In this document: positions 42,787 to 53,043 of the stretch, piece by piece
How the letters are laid out: the number at the start of each line of letters is the position of its first letter
Position numbering within the stretch: the first letter of the stretch is position 1
Source: DAISKN01 sp963716925
GTDB taxonomy: Bacteria > Acidobacteriota > Vicinamibacteria > Marinacidobacterales > SMYC01
Assembly: GCA_963716925.1 (NCBI GenBank)
Contig: CAVQUX010000025.1
Span: 930,001-994,000 of the forward strand
Direction: 5' to 3'
DNA length: 64,000 bases
Position numbers and translations under genes: made by a program
The notes under the pieces: generated by a model
What the model was told of the DNA's origin: nothing
What the model saw: the letters and a program-made list of their open reading frames with translations, nothing else
Databases searched by the model: none

Positions 42787-45268
42787 TCACTCCCCCGCCA
42801 GGCTCGCGTAGATCTCGCGGCCCTTTCGCCAGAGCTCGATCACCTCGGTTTTCTGCTTTGGCGTGTCGAACGCATCCGACTCCTCGAGCAGCTGGAGCAC
42901 GCGCTCGATCCACCGCACGAAGTAACGCGCATCCTCGGGGGAGCTCGGCGCCTCGTTCCCCTTCACCACGTAGATCGGGCTGGTGTGAGCGTAAACGTAG
43001 CTGTCCATGAGCAGGTGAAGCCTCGAAGGCCCGGTGACCCGCGCGGCGATCCAGCCGCTCGCCGGCAGCGGAACCGTCGTGTCCAGCTCGATGCGGTAGG
43101 GATCGGCCGGCTTCGTTGCGGAAACGACCTTACCGTTCACGATGATGTCGAGCGACTCCATGGGGAAGATCGAGCTCGCCTCCGCTTCCACGCGGACCGT
43201 GGTCGTTCCGCCGGGCAGTCGCAGCTCGTCGCCGGGCTCCCTTCCTTCGACTTTCAGGAACAGCAGAGGCCCATTGGTGACGAAGGAACGGCCCTCCGTG
43301 AGCCCGCGGATCCAGTTACCGTAGTCGAGAGGCGAGCCGGATTTCACGTAGACCCTCGTCGTCCCGATCGCCGGAGCCCTCCAGTAGTTCGTCATGGCGT
43401 CGGTTCCCGCCGAAGCTGGAACCCGGAAGCCGAGGTTCAGGACCCGGTACCAGACGCTCGCGGAAACGTGCTCGTCGCTCCAGATGCACATGACGTCGAA
43501 GTAGTCCACTTCACCCAGGGCCGCGCTCACCGGGAACTCCCGCGCCCCCCGGTACTCGTCCTCGGACGGGTCGCGGCCCGGGACCTGGAAGGGATGCACG
43601 TAGCCCGCGACAGCGCCCTGACGATGCACTTGTTCCAGCACTCTCGAGTTCGTGGGGTAGTGCGCGCTCACGGCGGTTCCGAAGAACCCGTCGAACTGCG
43701 GATAGATGAACTCCTTCAGGTTCAGAAGCGACATGTGTCCGGCAAAGCTCGGTCGATACTCCTCGTTGAAGTAGAGGAGGCGATTCGGCTTCGAGTGATC
43801 GCTCAGCTTCCCCTCGAAGTACTGGAGATCGTGGATTCGCGTACCGGCCTGGTTCGCGACCAGGTCGTTGGTTACGTGCAGGTCCTCCCCGTCGGCCTCG
43901 AGGAGAAGCGAGCGGGGCGTCGCCTGGAAGATCCCGCCATAGTTCATGTGAAGGTGGTTGTCGCCGGAGTACCAGCCCCGGCCGGGGAGGTCGGCGAAGC
44001 GTTCGAGGGTGAGCTCGACGCTCTTGGTCTGACCCGCGACGACGTCCAGGCTCTGAGCTCGAGGTCGGTATTCGAACCCCTTCATCACTTCGAGAGCGGC
44101 CGGGCCCGCGGGCAGATCCACCGCGAAGCTTCCCCGGGTGTGGAAGTAGTGGTCGTCGGTGACGACGACCATGCGGTGAAAGGCGTCGGAGGGAGCGTAC
44201 GACTTCCCGTCGCTCGCCCGGAGATACACGCGGGCCTCGGTCTTTTCTCCGGTTCCCGCATCCTTCACCGTGACTTCGATCCGGCCGGTGGGATGAAGGT
44301 ACTTCCGGCTCGCGATTTCGACCTCGTCCGGGGCTCCGCCCACCGACGGAACCGTCCAGAGCGAGAAGCGCTCGCCCGCGTTCGAGATGTAGGCCAGCTT
44401 GTCTCCCTCCGGCGACCAGGCCGGAGTGAAGATCTCGCCGTCACCGCGAGTGATCTGCATGGGGTTCCCGTGCTCCGCCGACATCACCCAGAGCTGGATG
44501 CGACCGCTGCGGTAGGACCCGTAAGCGACCTTGCGTCCGTCGGGGGACCACACCGGCCTCGCGTGCCAGACCGTTTCCTCCGGGAGGAGGATGGTAGGCT
44601 CCGGCTCTCCCAGCCGCAGGGTCCACAAGCCGCCCGTACCCTGGATGCGCTTTTCGTTCCACGGACGGTTGCTGACGAAAACGATCCGGCCCCCGTCGGG
44701 AGACCAGCTTCCGGTGATGTTTTGAAACGAGTCCGAGATAACGGGCCGTACCGATCGATCGGCGACCGTGAGCGCCCGGAGCCCGATCGCCTCGGCGTTG
44801 TCGGCGGAATCGAAGAGGATCGTCTGACCGTCGGGAGACCACCGAGGATTCACGCTGAAAGCCACGCTCTCGGTGAGCTTCCGAGGCTCGCCTCCGCCCA
44901 GGTCCACTACCCAGATGTCGATCACCTTGCCGGTGTCCCTCGTGAAGGCTATGCGTTTGCCGTCCGGGGACCAGTCGGGGCTTCCATCGTAGTGAGCTCC
45001 GGAGGTCAGCTGGATCGCCTCACCCCCTTGCGACGGGAATCCTCCACAAGCTTCCCTGCATCGAGAACACGATCTCGCGGCCGTCGGGAGACCAGGACGG
45101 CGACCAGGGACCGGTGGTGACCGGCGGCAGGTACATGCTCTCCATGTACATCCCTCCGCCTCCGCCGAAGATGTGCTGATAAGCCATCGGAATCTGCGGG
45201 GCGTGCGCCTGGACCGTCGCTGCGGACATCGCGAGCGCCGGAAGGATCCAGGAGATTCGACCGTTCAT
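42787..45268 (-). CDS. PD40/TolB-like propeller plus CehA-type metallohydrolase, frameshifted
   Basis: The signal peptide (NGRISWILPALAMSAATVQA) and first propeller strands read from ATG 45268 and stop at 45020 after LWRIPVARG. The rest reads in another frame, continuous with GEAIQLTSGAHYDGSPDWSPD and then 42787-44925. One extra base in the GGGGG run near 45030 would explain the break. PD40 repeats (WSPDGQ/WSPDGR, about 80-300) are followed by a PHP-like CehA/McbA hydrolase: WYSGDNHLHMNYGG, SAHYP, GYVHPFQ and SAGTDAMTNYW. It is a paralogue of the adjacent 813-residue protein. Substrate unknown. Confidence 0.82.
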
Positions 45269-45293
45269 CCTTCCCTCACTTTCGTGACGTTCC

Positions 45294-47735
45294 TCATTGG
45301 GCGAGAGCTTCGAGCTTTCTTCGAGCTTCGGAGAAGCGCTCGCGGAGAGCGGGGATCGCAGCACCTTCGAACCCCTCCTCGAGCCGCGCCTCGGCGATCG
45401 CCATCCATGCCAGTAGCTCTCGCGCGGAGCGGCGTAGGGCCTCCTCCTCCCGGCTCCCCACCTCGTTCACCCAGACGGCTCCGGTGTGAGCGAACGGATA
45501 GCTGTCCATCACCGGCCAGAGGGCCTCGCCGCCGTGGGCGCGGGCGGCAATCCATCCACCGGCGGGCACCGGAACCTGGCCGCTGTAGACCTTCCTTCCG
45601 GGGGCAACCAGTCCATCGTCTTTCCACACCACCTTCCCGTTCATGAGCACCTCCACCGTCTCGACGGGCACTGCCGAGATCAGCGTAATGTGAAAGAGGG
45701 CGCGACCTCCGGCAGCGCCAGAAATGACCTCACCGGGTCCCGCGCCAGAAACTTCGAAATCGAGGAACGGCCCGGTGGTGACGAAGCTCCTGCCGCGTCT
45801 CAAACCGTCGAGGTAGCTCCCGAGATTCAGCGGCCCGTCCAACTTCACGTAGACGCGGGTCGCGCCCACCGTCATCGAGCGGTAGAAGTTGGAAAAGGCG
45901 TCCGTTCCCGCCGAGGGAGCGATGGGGAGGCCGAGATTCAGGAGCCGATACCAGGCGTCCGCCGTCCCCCGCTCGTCGCTCCACAAGCACGCGATCTCGA
46001 GCGTGTCGACGAGCCCGTGGATCGCTTCGGGCACGAGTGCGAGCGGAAGGTTGCGCGGGGTTCCGTCCTCCGGGAAGGGGTCCGGAGCCATCACCGGGTG
46101 CACGAACGAGTTCACACCGCCCTGGCGCCGGGCCTCCTCGAGGGCGCTCCCGTTCACGCGATCGTCCTTTCCGTAGACGGGATAGGCGGGCCCCCAGAAC
46201 CAGGGCCAGTGCGGCGACGAGATCCCGATGAGCCCCATGTGGCCGAGAAAGTGAGGTCGGACTTCCTGGCCGAAGACGATGAGAGGCGGCGAAGGGCCGA
46301 TCCGAGTCCAGGACGCCCATTCGAGGTCGGTGAGTCGCGTATGCAGGTTCGCCATGAGCGGGGTCGCGACGTCGAGGTCTTCGGCGGCGAGAACGGTCAC
46401 GAGCGAGTCCGGACGGAGACGATACGGGCCCCCGTAGTTCAGGTGAAAGTGATGATCGCCCGAATACCACCCTCCCTCGCCTCCACTCCAGAGCGGGGCG
46501 AGCTCCAGGTCCGCGACCGCGCTCTCACCCGCTCCGGCCGCGACCGCGGCGGTCACGACCGGCGTCGAAAGGCCGTGAGTGGCTTCGACGCGAAGCGTAC
46601 CGGCGGGTGCTTCGACTTCGAGCACTCCATCCGAGTAGAGGTACACCTTCCCGTTCTGCGAATCGAAACGCGGTTGCGAGGCATCGGAGACGACGGGATG
46701 GCCGGAAGCGTCGGAAACGTTGAGCCGCGCCGCCAGGGGACGGAGCGTGCCCCTTGCCCGGGTCCGAATCTGAACGCGCGCCGTCGGCGCTCCCCAGTCC
46801 CACTCGAGGGGATCGACCTCCTCGATCGCACCTCCGCCGCGAGCGACTCGCTTCAGTCGAAAGCGCTGGTCGGCGTCCGCCTCGACGAAGTAGATCGCGC
46901 CGCCGTCCGAGGAATAGGCGGGCATGATCGGCAGGCCGTCTCCGGCGGTCACCCGGATACGGGGCCCGCCTGCGAGATCCTCGAGCCACAGAGCCCACCG
47001 ATCGGGATCGGGGAGGGGCACGACGAGGCTCGAGCGGCCGGGATCGAGAGCGGGCCGCATCTGGGAGCCGATGGATTCTTCGAGCAAGACCCGGGATCGT
47101 CCCGTGCTCGCATCGAGGACCGAGACGCTGTCGCCCGCCTGCGCCTTGGAGACGAAAACGATCTCTCGCTCCGAGACCGGCAGGGGACAGAGCTCCAGGC
47201 CCTTCGCCTCGGTGAGGCGCGTCTTTTCCCCGCTCGCGAGCTCCATCCGCCACAAATCGAGGTCGCCCGCCTGCGCTGAAGCGTAGAGGATCGCTCGCCC
47301 GTCCAGGGAATAGATGGGATCGAGGAGAATCGCAGGCTCCTGTACCAGCACGTCCTCGGACCCGCTCGCGACGTCGACGCGGACCAGGGTGGTATTGCGG
47401 GTATCGTCGCGGACGAACACGAGGGACCCGGCGTCGGGAGACCAGCGCGGCCGGAAGTCCATCCCGGCGCCGTCGGTCAAACGGCGCGCCCGCTTCGACT
47501 CCAGATCGAGGATCCAGAGCCATCCCCGCGCCGAAAAGGCGATACTCTTCCCGTCGGGCGAGGGCGCGGGATCGGATGGACCGGCGTTGAGATAGGGGAA
47601 TTCGTATCCCTCAAGGTAGACGTGGTGGCTGTAGCCCTCGACCTTCGGGTAGCGGTTCGTCCACTGAGCCGTCCCGGTGCCCCCGGACAGCAAAACCACG
47701 AAGAGCACCGACAGAAGAACGCGTTTCCGAGACAT
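45294..47735 (-). CDS. PD40/TolB-like propeller plus CehA-type metallohydrolase
   Basis: An 813-residue exported protein: signal peptide (VLLSVLFVVLLSGGTGTAQ), PD40 propeller strands (DPAPSPDGKSIAFS, RPRWSPDAGSLVFV), a beta-sandwich, then a PHP/CehA-like metal-dependent hydrolase with WYSGDHHFHLNYGG, FLGHMGLI, NSFVHPVM and APSAGTDAFSNFY. CehA-like enzymes hydrolyse ester or carbamate bonds, but the family is broad. It is intact, unlike its downstream paralogue 25 bp away. Both follow the TonB receptor on the same strand, which suggests joint handling of an imported or surface substrate. Confidence 0.88.
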   Translation of the reverse strand: MSRKRVLLSVLFVVLLSGGTGTAQWTNRYPKVEGYSHHVYLEGYEFPYLNAGPSDPAPSPDGKSIAFSARGWLWILDLESKRARRLTDGAGMDFRPRWSPDAGSLVFVRDDTRNTTLVRVDVASGSEDVLVQEPAILLDPIYSLDGRAILYASAQAGDLDLWRMELASGEKTRLTEAKGLELCPLPVSEREIVFVSKAQAGDSVSVLDASTGRSRVLLEESIGSQMRPALDPGRSSLVVPLPDPDRWALWLEDLAGGPRIRVTAGDGLPIMPAYSSDGGAIYFVEADADQRFRLKRVARGGGAIEEVDPLEWDWGAPTARVQIRTRARGTLRPLAARLNVSDASGHPVVSDASQPRFDSQNGKVYLYSDGVLEVEAPAGTLRVEATHGLSTPVVTAAVAAGAGESAVADLELAPLWSGGEGGWYSGDHHFHLNYGGPYRLRPDSLVTVLAAEDLDVATPLMANLHTRLTDLEWASWTRIGPSPPLIVFGQEVRPHFLGHMGLIGISSPHWPWFWGPAYPVYGKDDRVNGSALEEARRQGGVNSFVHPVMAPDPFPEDGTPRNLPLALVPEAIHGLVDTLEIACLWSDERGTADAWYRLLNLGLPIAPSAGTDAFSNFYRSMTVGATRVYVKLDGPLNLGSYLDGLRRGRSFVTTGPFLDFEVSGAGPGEVISGAAGGRALFHITLISAVPVETVEVLMNGKVVWKDDGLVAPGRKVYSGQVPVPAGGWIAARAHGGEALWPVMDSYPFAHTGAVWVNEVGSREEEALRRSARELLAWMAIAEARLEEGFEGAAIPALRERFSEARRKLEALAQ

Positions 47736-47871
47736 CGCTTCGTTCCCGACCCTCATCAGAGCTCCAGTGCGGTTTCGTGAATCATGAGGCCTCTCCTATC
47801 GATCGTTGGGGATTGTCGGAGATATCGGGCGAGGACGACGGCCGATGGCCAACTGGGGTTGGCAAGAGAAT

Positions 47872-47904
47872 CGGGCCGCCGAGGCGATGCCCCGGCGGCC
47901 CGAA
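47872..47904 (-). terminator. hairpin after the TonB receptor gene
   Basis: TCGGGCCGCC at 47872-47881 is perfectly complementary to GGCGGCCCGA at 47895-47904, with a 13-base loop. It begins 5 bp after the receptor stop codon. No strong U-tract follows, so it is terminator-like or an mRNA-stabilising element. Confidence 0.5.
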
Positions 47905-47909
47905 GCCTG

Positions 47910-50900
47910 TCAGTAGTAGACCTTGATTCCGAACTGCCACTCCCGGGCCGGCACCGCCAGGCTTCCGATGCGTCCGAACCCGGAGGACGCGATGTCCACC
48001 CCCGGAAGGCCGAGGTTGACGGTGTTGAAGAGGTTATAGACCTCGGCGCGGATCTCGAGCCGCGTCCGCTCGCCCGGAAGCCGTATCAGCTTCGAGAACG
48101 AGAGGTCCACGTTGAACAGATCCGGTCCTATGATCGGATTTCGCGGAGACGTTCCGAACTCGCTCGGCCCCGTTCGCTGGAAGGCAGCGGTATTGAACCA
48201 CTGCTGCGCCGTCTGGGGGCCAGCATTGGGATCTCCGACCAGGTTGGGCCGGCAAACGGGAGTCCAGTTCCCCGCGGTAATGCAGGGGTCGGCGCTGTCG
48301 TAAGGCGAGAAGGGACGCCCGCTCTGGTAGGTCCAGATGCTCGTCACCACCCAGTCGCCGAGGATGTGGGCCAACGCCCCTTCGTTCAAATACTTCTTAT
48401 CGGGACCCACCGGGATTTGCCACGTCTCGTTCACTACCAGTCGATGTCGGGCATCGAAGAACGAGTCGGCCCATTCGGCCTCCGGGTCGTCCGCATTCTG
48501 AGGCGTCATGACCCAGGTCCGGTTCGTGGCTCCGGAATGGAAGTGCGAAGAGAGATCCTTGGAGTCGGACAGGGTGTAGGCCACGCCGAAGCTCAGCCCG
48601 TCGGAGAAACGACGGAAGAGGCTCGTCTCCCAGCCGTTGTACGTGGAGCGCCCCCAGTTGGTCGTCTGCAGGACGGAGGTGAAGCCGGGATAGCGGCGAT
48701 AGAGGTCCTTGTTCGACTGGGTGATCCCATCGAGCTGGTTGTACGGCTGGTTGATCTCTTCGAACTGCAGGAGCTTGCTGCCGCGGTTGCCGACGTAGGC
48801 CGTCTCGAGAATGGTGCTCTTGAAGACCTCCCACTGGAGACTGACGCTCCAGGCCGTGGTGTAGGGCGTGATGATGTTCGGGTCGGTGACGTAGAGCTGA
48901 CCGATGGGCTGCCCGTCGTACCCCGGTCCCGGGTTCAGCGGCGCGGTGGCATAGTCCTCCCGCTCGAGACCCAGGAGTGGGTCGGCGAGGGTGGTGTTGC
49001 GAATGACGGGCTGGTAGTAGAACGGGTACGACAAAAGCTGCTGGAGAGTGGTGTTGTTCTTGAGCTGGTTGTGGAAGACGCCCGCCCCGCCGCGGATCGC
49101 GAGCGTGCCGTCGCCCCGGATATCCCAGGAGACGCCGACGCGCGGTTGAATGTTGTCGTAGTCGGGAAAGTACGTGCCCCGGTCGGGAAGATCGAAGGCC
49201 GGATCCCCCGCGAGGACGATCTGGCCGATGCCGCTCAGGGGAACGTTGGGCGTGGGCGGCTGGATCTCGAAGAAGGTGGAGGTCTCGCCCGTCTTGTGGA
49301 TGATGGGGCTGTAGAAGTCCCATCGGAGCCCGAGGTTGAGCACCAGCCGGTCGCTCACGGTGAAGTCGTCCTGGAAGAAGAGCCCCGTGTTCCAGTTGTT
49401 CTGGTCCATCAAGGTTCTTCCGCCGGCGAAGTTGAACTCGCGTGCCCGACCGAGCAGGAAGTCGGCGAAGGAGTCTCCCGTGTACCGCCCGTCGAAAACG
49501 AACCGTCCCACGTAGAAGAAGCCCACGTCGTTCTTCTCGCGACCCTTCCGGACCTCGGCGCCGAACTTCAGAAAGTGATCCCCGGTGTCCCAGGTGAACA
49601 CGTCGGTCAGCTGGAGCTCGTAGTTGTCGTTGGTGCTGGGCCCTTGAATCTGATTGCCGATCCCGGACATTCCCGTGATGTTGAACTCGGGAAGGCCAAT
49701 GCCCCCGATGACGTCCTGCGGGCGCTCGTACCCGACCCCGAAGTCCAGAGGGTCGAGGAATGGAAGGTTCGAGGAAGCGTTCTCCCTGGTGTAGACGCCG
49801 GCGCGCAGCTCGTTGAACCGCTCGGGGGAAAGAATGGCGTTCAGGCCGAAAGTGTAGTGTCCGACGGTCTGGTCCAGCGTGTTGGGGAATCCGTCGTAGC
49901 GCGCGACCCCCGCTCCCTGGACGGGGTTGAACTGGTCGGTGCTCTGATAGAAGTGCCGGTAGAACACGGCCCAGTTGTCGTTGAAATTGTGGTCCAGGCG
50001 GGCGATGAACTGATCGTAGTTATTCGTCGATTCCGGAGAGGAGACGTAGTTGTTCGCCCTTGCCGCGGCCCCGGAGATGTTGGGAAGCGGCATCAACTCC
50101 AGGAGAGCGGTTGCGGCGGGATCGATTCGATTGGGCGGGATGACGTTCCCGGGGAACGGTTGTCCGGTGGTCGGATCAAGGATCGGTTTCGTAAGGAATC
50201 CGAAATTACCCGCCCTTTCCCCGGCGGTAGCCACGATCGTCTGGTTGGTCAAACCCCGGGTCAGGCGGTAGCCCTCGTAGGATCCGAAGACGAACGTTCG
50301 GTTCTTGATGATGGGCCCGCCGAAGGTTGCCCCGTATTGCTTCTGGCTCAGCGGAGGAGGCTCGTTGATGGCGAAGTAATCCTTCGACTGGAACGCGTCA
50401 TCGCGCATGAAGAGCCAGCCGGCGCCCGAGACGCTGTTGCTGCCCGACTTGGTCACCACCTGGACGATGGATCCGGCGTTGCGCCCGAACTCGGCCGAGA
50501 AGTTGCTCGTCTGGATCTTGAACTCCTGGACGGCGTCGGGATTGGGCTTGATGTCGGCGGTGTTCCCGTTCAGCTCGTTACTCGAGACGCCGTCCATGAG
50601 GAAGTTGTTGGCGTCGTCCCGCTGGCCATGCACGTAGTAGGTGCTTCCGGCCTTCGTGTCCTGCTGTCGCGTGGTGACCCCGGGAACGAGCAGTCCCAGG
50701 TCCACGAAATTCCGGCCGTTGAGCGGCATGGCGACGATTGCGTTCTGGTCGACGACCTTTCCTACCGTGGACGTCCTCGTTTGCACCACGGTGGTCTCCG
50801 CGGAAACGGTGATGGTCTCGGCCAGCTCCCCCAGGGGCATTTTGAAGTCGAGGCGGGTCTCCTGGTTGACTTGAATCACGACCCCGCTGGCGACGGAGGT

Positions 50901-51164
50901 GCGGAATCCGGAGAGCTCCGCTTTCACTTCGTAGGTCCCCGGCTGCAGTCCGACGACCGCGTACTGCCCCCGGGCATCGGTCGTGGCCGTGCGACTGGAG
51001 CCGGTGCCGGTGTTCGTAGCGGTGACCGTGACTCCGGGAAGTACGCCGCCGGTGTCGTCCTGGGCCTGCCCCAGAAGCGTTCCCAAGCTGACCTGACTCG
51101 AGACCGTCGCCGGCAGCGCCAACAGCATCGCCGCCGCGATCCAATTAGCCCATCGCCTCTTCAT
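47910..51164 (-). CDS. Oar-like TonB-dependent receptor with CarboxypepD_reg domain
   Basis: A 1084-residue outer-membrane protein. Signal peptide (WIAAAMLLALPATVSSQ), an N-terminal carboxypeptidase-regulatory-like domain (about 28-110: GTLLGQAQDDTGGVLPGVTVTATN...TTDARGQYAVVGLQPGTYEV), a plug domain (MPLNGRNFVDLGLLVPGV, YVHGQRDDANNFLMDGV, AGSIVQVVTKSGSN), then a long beta-barrel ending in an aromatic (EWQFGIKVYY). These Oar-type receptors are highly duplicated in Acidobacteriota and probably take up complex carbon or peptides. It follows the M28 peptidase gene by 39 bp. Substrate not deducible. Confidence 0.94.
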   Translation of the reverse strand: MKRRWANWIAAAMLLALPATVSSQVSLGTLLGQAQDDTGGVLPGVTVTATNTGTGSSRTATTDARGQYAVVGLQPGTYEVKAELSGFRTSVASGVVIQVNQETRLDFKMPLGELAETITVSAETTVVQTRTSTVGKVVDQNAIVAMPLNGRNFVDLGLLVPGVTTRQQDTKAGSTYYVHGQRDDANNFLMDGVSSNELNGNTADIKPNPDAVQEFKIQTSNFSAEFGRNAGSIVQVVTKSGSNSVSGAGWLFMRDDAFQSKDYFAINEPPPLSQKQYGATFGGPIIKNRTFVFGSYEGYRLTRGLTNQTIVATAGERAGNFGFLTKPILDPTTGQPFPGNVIPPNRIDPAATALLELMPLPNISGAAARANNYVSSPESTNNYDQFIARLDHNFNDNWAVFYRHFYQSTDQFNPVQGAGVARYDGFPNTLDQTVGHYTFGLNAILSPERFNELRAGVYTRENASSNLPFLDPLDFGVGYERPQDVIGGIGLPEFNITGMSGIGNQIQGPSTNDNYELQLTDVFTWDTGDHFLKFGAEVRKGREKNDVGFFYVGRFVFDGRYTGDSFADFLLGRAREFNFAGGRTLMDQNNWNTGLFFQDDFTVSDRLVLNLGLRWDFYSPIIHKTGETSTFFEIQPPTPNVPLSGIGQIVLAGDPAFDLPDRGTYFPDYDNIQPRVGVSWDIRGDGTLAIRGGAGVFHNQLKNNTTLQQLLSYPFYYQPVIRNTTLADPLLGLEREDYATAPLNPGPGYDGQPIGQLYVTDPNIITPYTTAWSVSLQWEVFKSTILETAYVGNRGSKLLQFEEINQPYNQLDGITQSNKDLYRRYPGFTSVLQTTNWGRSTYNGWETSLFRRFSDGLSFGVAYTLSDSKDLSSHFHSGATNRTWVMTPQNADDPEAEWADSFFDARHRLVVNETWQIPVGPDKKYLNEGALAHILGDWVVTSIWTYQSGRPFSPYDSADPCITAGNWTPVCRPNLVGDPNAGPQTAQQWFNTAAFQRTGPSEFGTSPRNPIIGPDLFNVDLSFSKLIRLPGERTRLEIRAEVYNLFNTVNLGLPGVDIASSGFGRIGSLAVPAREWQFGIKVYY

Positions 51165-51203
51165 AGCTTGCCTCCCTGAAAGTCTTCGTACGACCGTTTG
51201 GAA

Positions 51204-52847
51204 TCAATTGCTGCCCGAGGTGCTTCCCCGCGGCCGCCGGGTCACGAAGCCCGGCCGTCCGTCCTGGTTCGCGAGGGTCTTGGCGCTCGCATAGACGAGC
51301 CGCACGATCTTTTCCATCTTGGGATAGTTGATCCGATCCCAGGTGTCGTTGACGGTGTGATAGTCGGGGTGCTCCCCGGTGTTGAAGAAACCCACGGGCA
51401 CGCCATGAACGGCGAAGGGATAGTGATCGCTCCGCGAGAACCAGCTCTCCCGGTCGTCGCCATCGGTCTTGTAGTCCAGGGTGAGCCCGATGCTCCGGTT
51501 CGCGGCCTCGACGACGCGCCGGATGTCGGGGCTGTACAGAGTGCCGACGACGTTGACCGAGTTCCGGTTGTCTTCGGCCTTCGTGTCCCAGGTAGCCGAA
51601 TGCTCGTCCCTTCCGATCATGTCCATGTTCAGCACCGCCACCGTGCTCTCGAGGGGAACGATCGGGTGGGCGACGTAATGGAACGCGCCCAGGAGCCCGT
51701 CCTCTTCCGCCTCGAACACGAGGAACATGACGCTTCGCCGCGGCGGGGTGGGGTTGGCCCGGAACGCTTCGGCAATCGCGATGACCGCCGCCGTGGCCGA
51801 AGCGTTGTCGTCCGCACCGTGAAAGATGAACTCTCCCTCGCGACCCACGTGGTCGTAGTGACCCGTGACCAGCACGTACTCCTTCGCGAGCGCTGGATCG
51901 GAGCCCGGAAGCACCCCAACGACGTTCCGCGTCTGGACGAGCCGCCGGCTCGAGATCGGCCGCTTCATATCCACGGTCACGCCGGAGACGGCCATCGAGG
52001 CCGGCTGGCCTGTTCGGTCGATCGTCGCCTGCAGCTCGTCGATGGTCTTTCCCGTCGGTGAGAGAAGCTCGTCCGCCACCTGCCGGCTGACGCCGAAAAG
52101 GGGCAAATCCCAGAATGGGCTCGTGAGAGCGTGACCGGGGCGATCTCGGCGCACCTGGCCGTTCGTCGGTCCGCTCGGCACTCGACGAGGGCGATGCGGG
52201 GCGCGCTCGTCGACCATCACGATGCCAACGGCCCCCCGTTGCCGGATGACCTCGGGTTTCCACCAGTTGTAGGCATGAACCGTGTGGAACCGCCCGAGGA
52301 AGCGGCTCTCGGGGTCGCTCTCCTGTGGCTCATGGGTCAGAACGAGCACGACCTTCCCCGCGACGTCGATTCCCGCGAAGTCGTCGTAGTCGTACTCCGG
52401 GGCCGAGATGCCGTAGCCGGCGAAGACGAGAGGAGCTCTCGCCTCGAAGTCCACTCCACCCTGTCGCGGGAGCGTGAAATCGGGCCCGAGAGCGTAGTCT
52501 CTTTCGAACGTGCTGGCGCCGTTCGCGATGCTGGCTCGAAGATGTGCGTTCTCCCGGTCGAGGCGGGCCTCCACCATGGGAAAGTTCTGGAAGAACGTCC
52601 CCTCGTCGCCCACCGGATCGAGCTCGGCCCGTCGAAAGAATCCCGCGATGTACTCGGCGGCGATGCGCCCCTCGGGGCTCAGCGAGTCTCTACCCGCCAT
52701 CTCATCGGACGCCAGAAAGGAGAGGTGACCCCTCAGGGCCGATTCCCGGATGGAGGACAGGCCTGGATCGTCCGACGTAACACCTGTAGCCGCCACAAGT
52801 TGTGCAATGAACGCCCACGATGCTCCAACTACAGCGACATTTTTCAT
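51204..52847 (-). CDS. M28 family zinc peptidase with PA-like insert, exported
   Basis: A 547-residue exported aminopeptidase-like protein: signal segment (VAVVGASWAFIAQLVAATG), SFLASDEMAGRDSLSPEG start, a PA-like insert (VFAGYGISAPEYDYDDFAGIDVAGKVVLVL) and the M28 core. Zinc ligands are in GHYDHVG, GADDNASATA, EAEEDGLLG, NMDMIGRD and YHTVNDT. AGAGGATCT precedes ATG 52847. It is first in a run with the TonB receptor and the CehA-like proteins, so it may trim peptides before uptake. It is divergent from the HTH-cupin regulator. Confidence 0.9.
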   Translation of the reverse strand: MKNVAVVGASWAFIAQLVAATGVTSDDPGLSSIRESALRGHLSFLASDEMAGRDSLSPEGRIAAEYIAGFFRRAELDPVGDEGTFFQNFPMVEARLDRENAHLRASIANGASTFERDYALGPDFTLPRQGGVDFEARAPLVFAGYGISAPEYDYDDFAGIDVAGKVVLVLTHEPQESDPESRFLGRFHTVHAYNWWKPEVIRQRGAVGIVMVDERAPHRPRRVPSGPTNGQVRRDRPGHALTSPFWDLPLFGVSRQVADELLSPTGKTIDELQATIDRTGQPASMAVSGVTVDMKRPISSRRLVQTRNVVGVLPGSDPALAKEYVLVTGHYDHVGREGEFIFHGADDNASATAAVIAIAEAFRANPTPPRRSVMFLVFEAEEDGLLGAFHYVAHPIVPLESTVAVLNMDMIGRDEHSATWDTKAEDNRNSVNVVGTLYSPDIRRVVEAANRSIGLTLDYKTDGDDRESWFSRSDHYPFAVHGVPVGFFNTGEHPDYHTVNDTWDRINYPKMEKIVRLVYASAKTLANQDGRPGFVTRRPRGSTSGSN

Positions 52848-53043
52848 AGATCCTCTAGACACCCGTGACATTCAATAAATTTGTCAAATATCAACGTTAA
52901 TGACCCATGTCAAGAACAATATCTGAAGTTTGTGCAGAATAAGTGGCCATAATCTACAAATTTTTGGATTCTCGAGTTAGTCTTCTTTGTCGTAGAATGT
53001 CGCGCGCTTTTCGGTTAGCCGCTTAAGCAATATCGAGATTCGG
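52848..53043. promoter_or_regulatory. AT-rich divergent promoter region (M28 / HTH-cupin)
   Basis: These 196 bp are strikingly AT-rich compared with the rest of the window and separate two divergent starts. On the - strand a TTGACA lies about 35 bp upstream of the M28 gene; on the + strand TAGAAT at 52993-52998 is a possible -10 for the regulator gene. The neighbouring HTH-cupin regulator is the obvious candidate to bind here. Boxes are tentative. Confidence 0.45.

Noticed and set aside
47784..51179. 1131-codon + strand open frame
   Set aside because: Exactly antisense to the TonB receptor, which has a full set of domain signatures. The long antisense frame reflects high GC at third positions.
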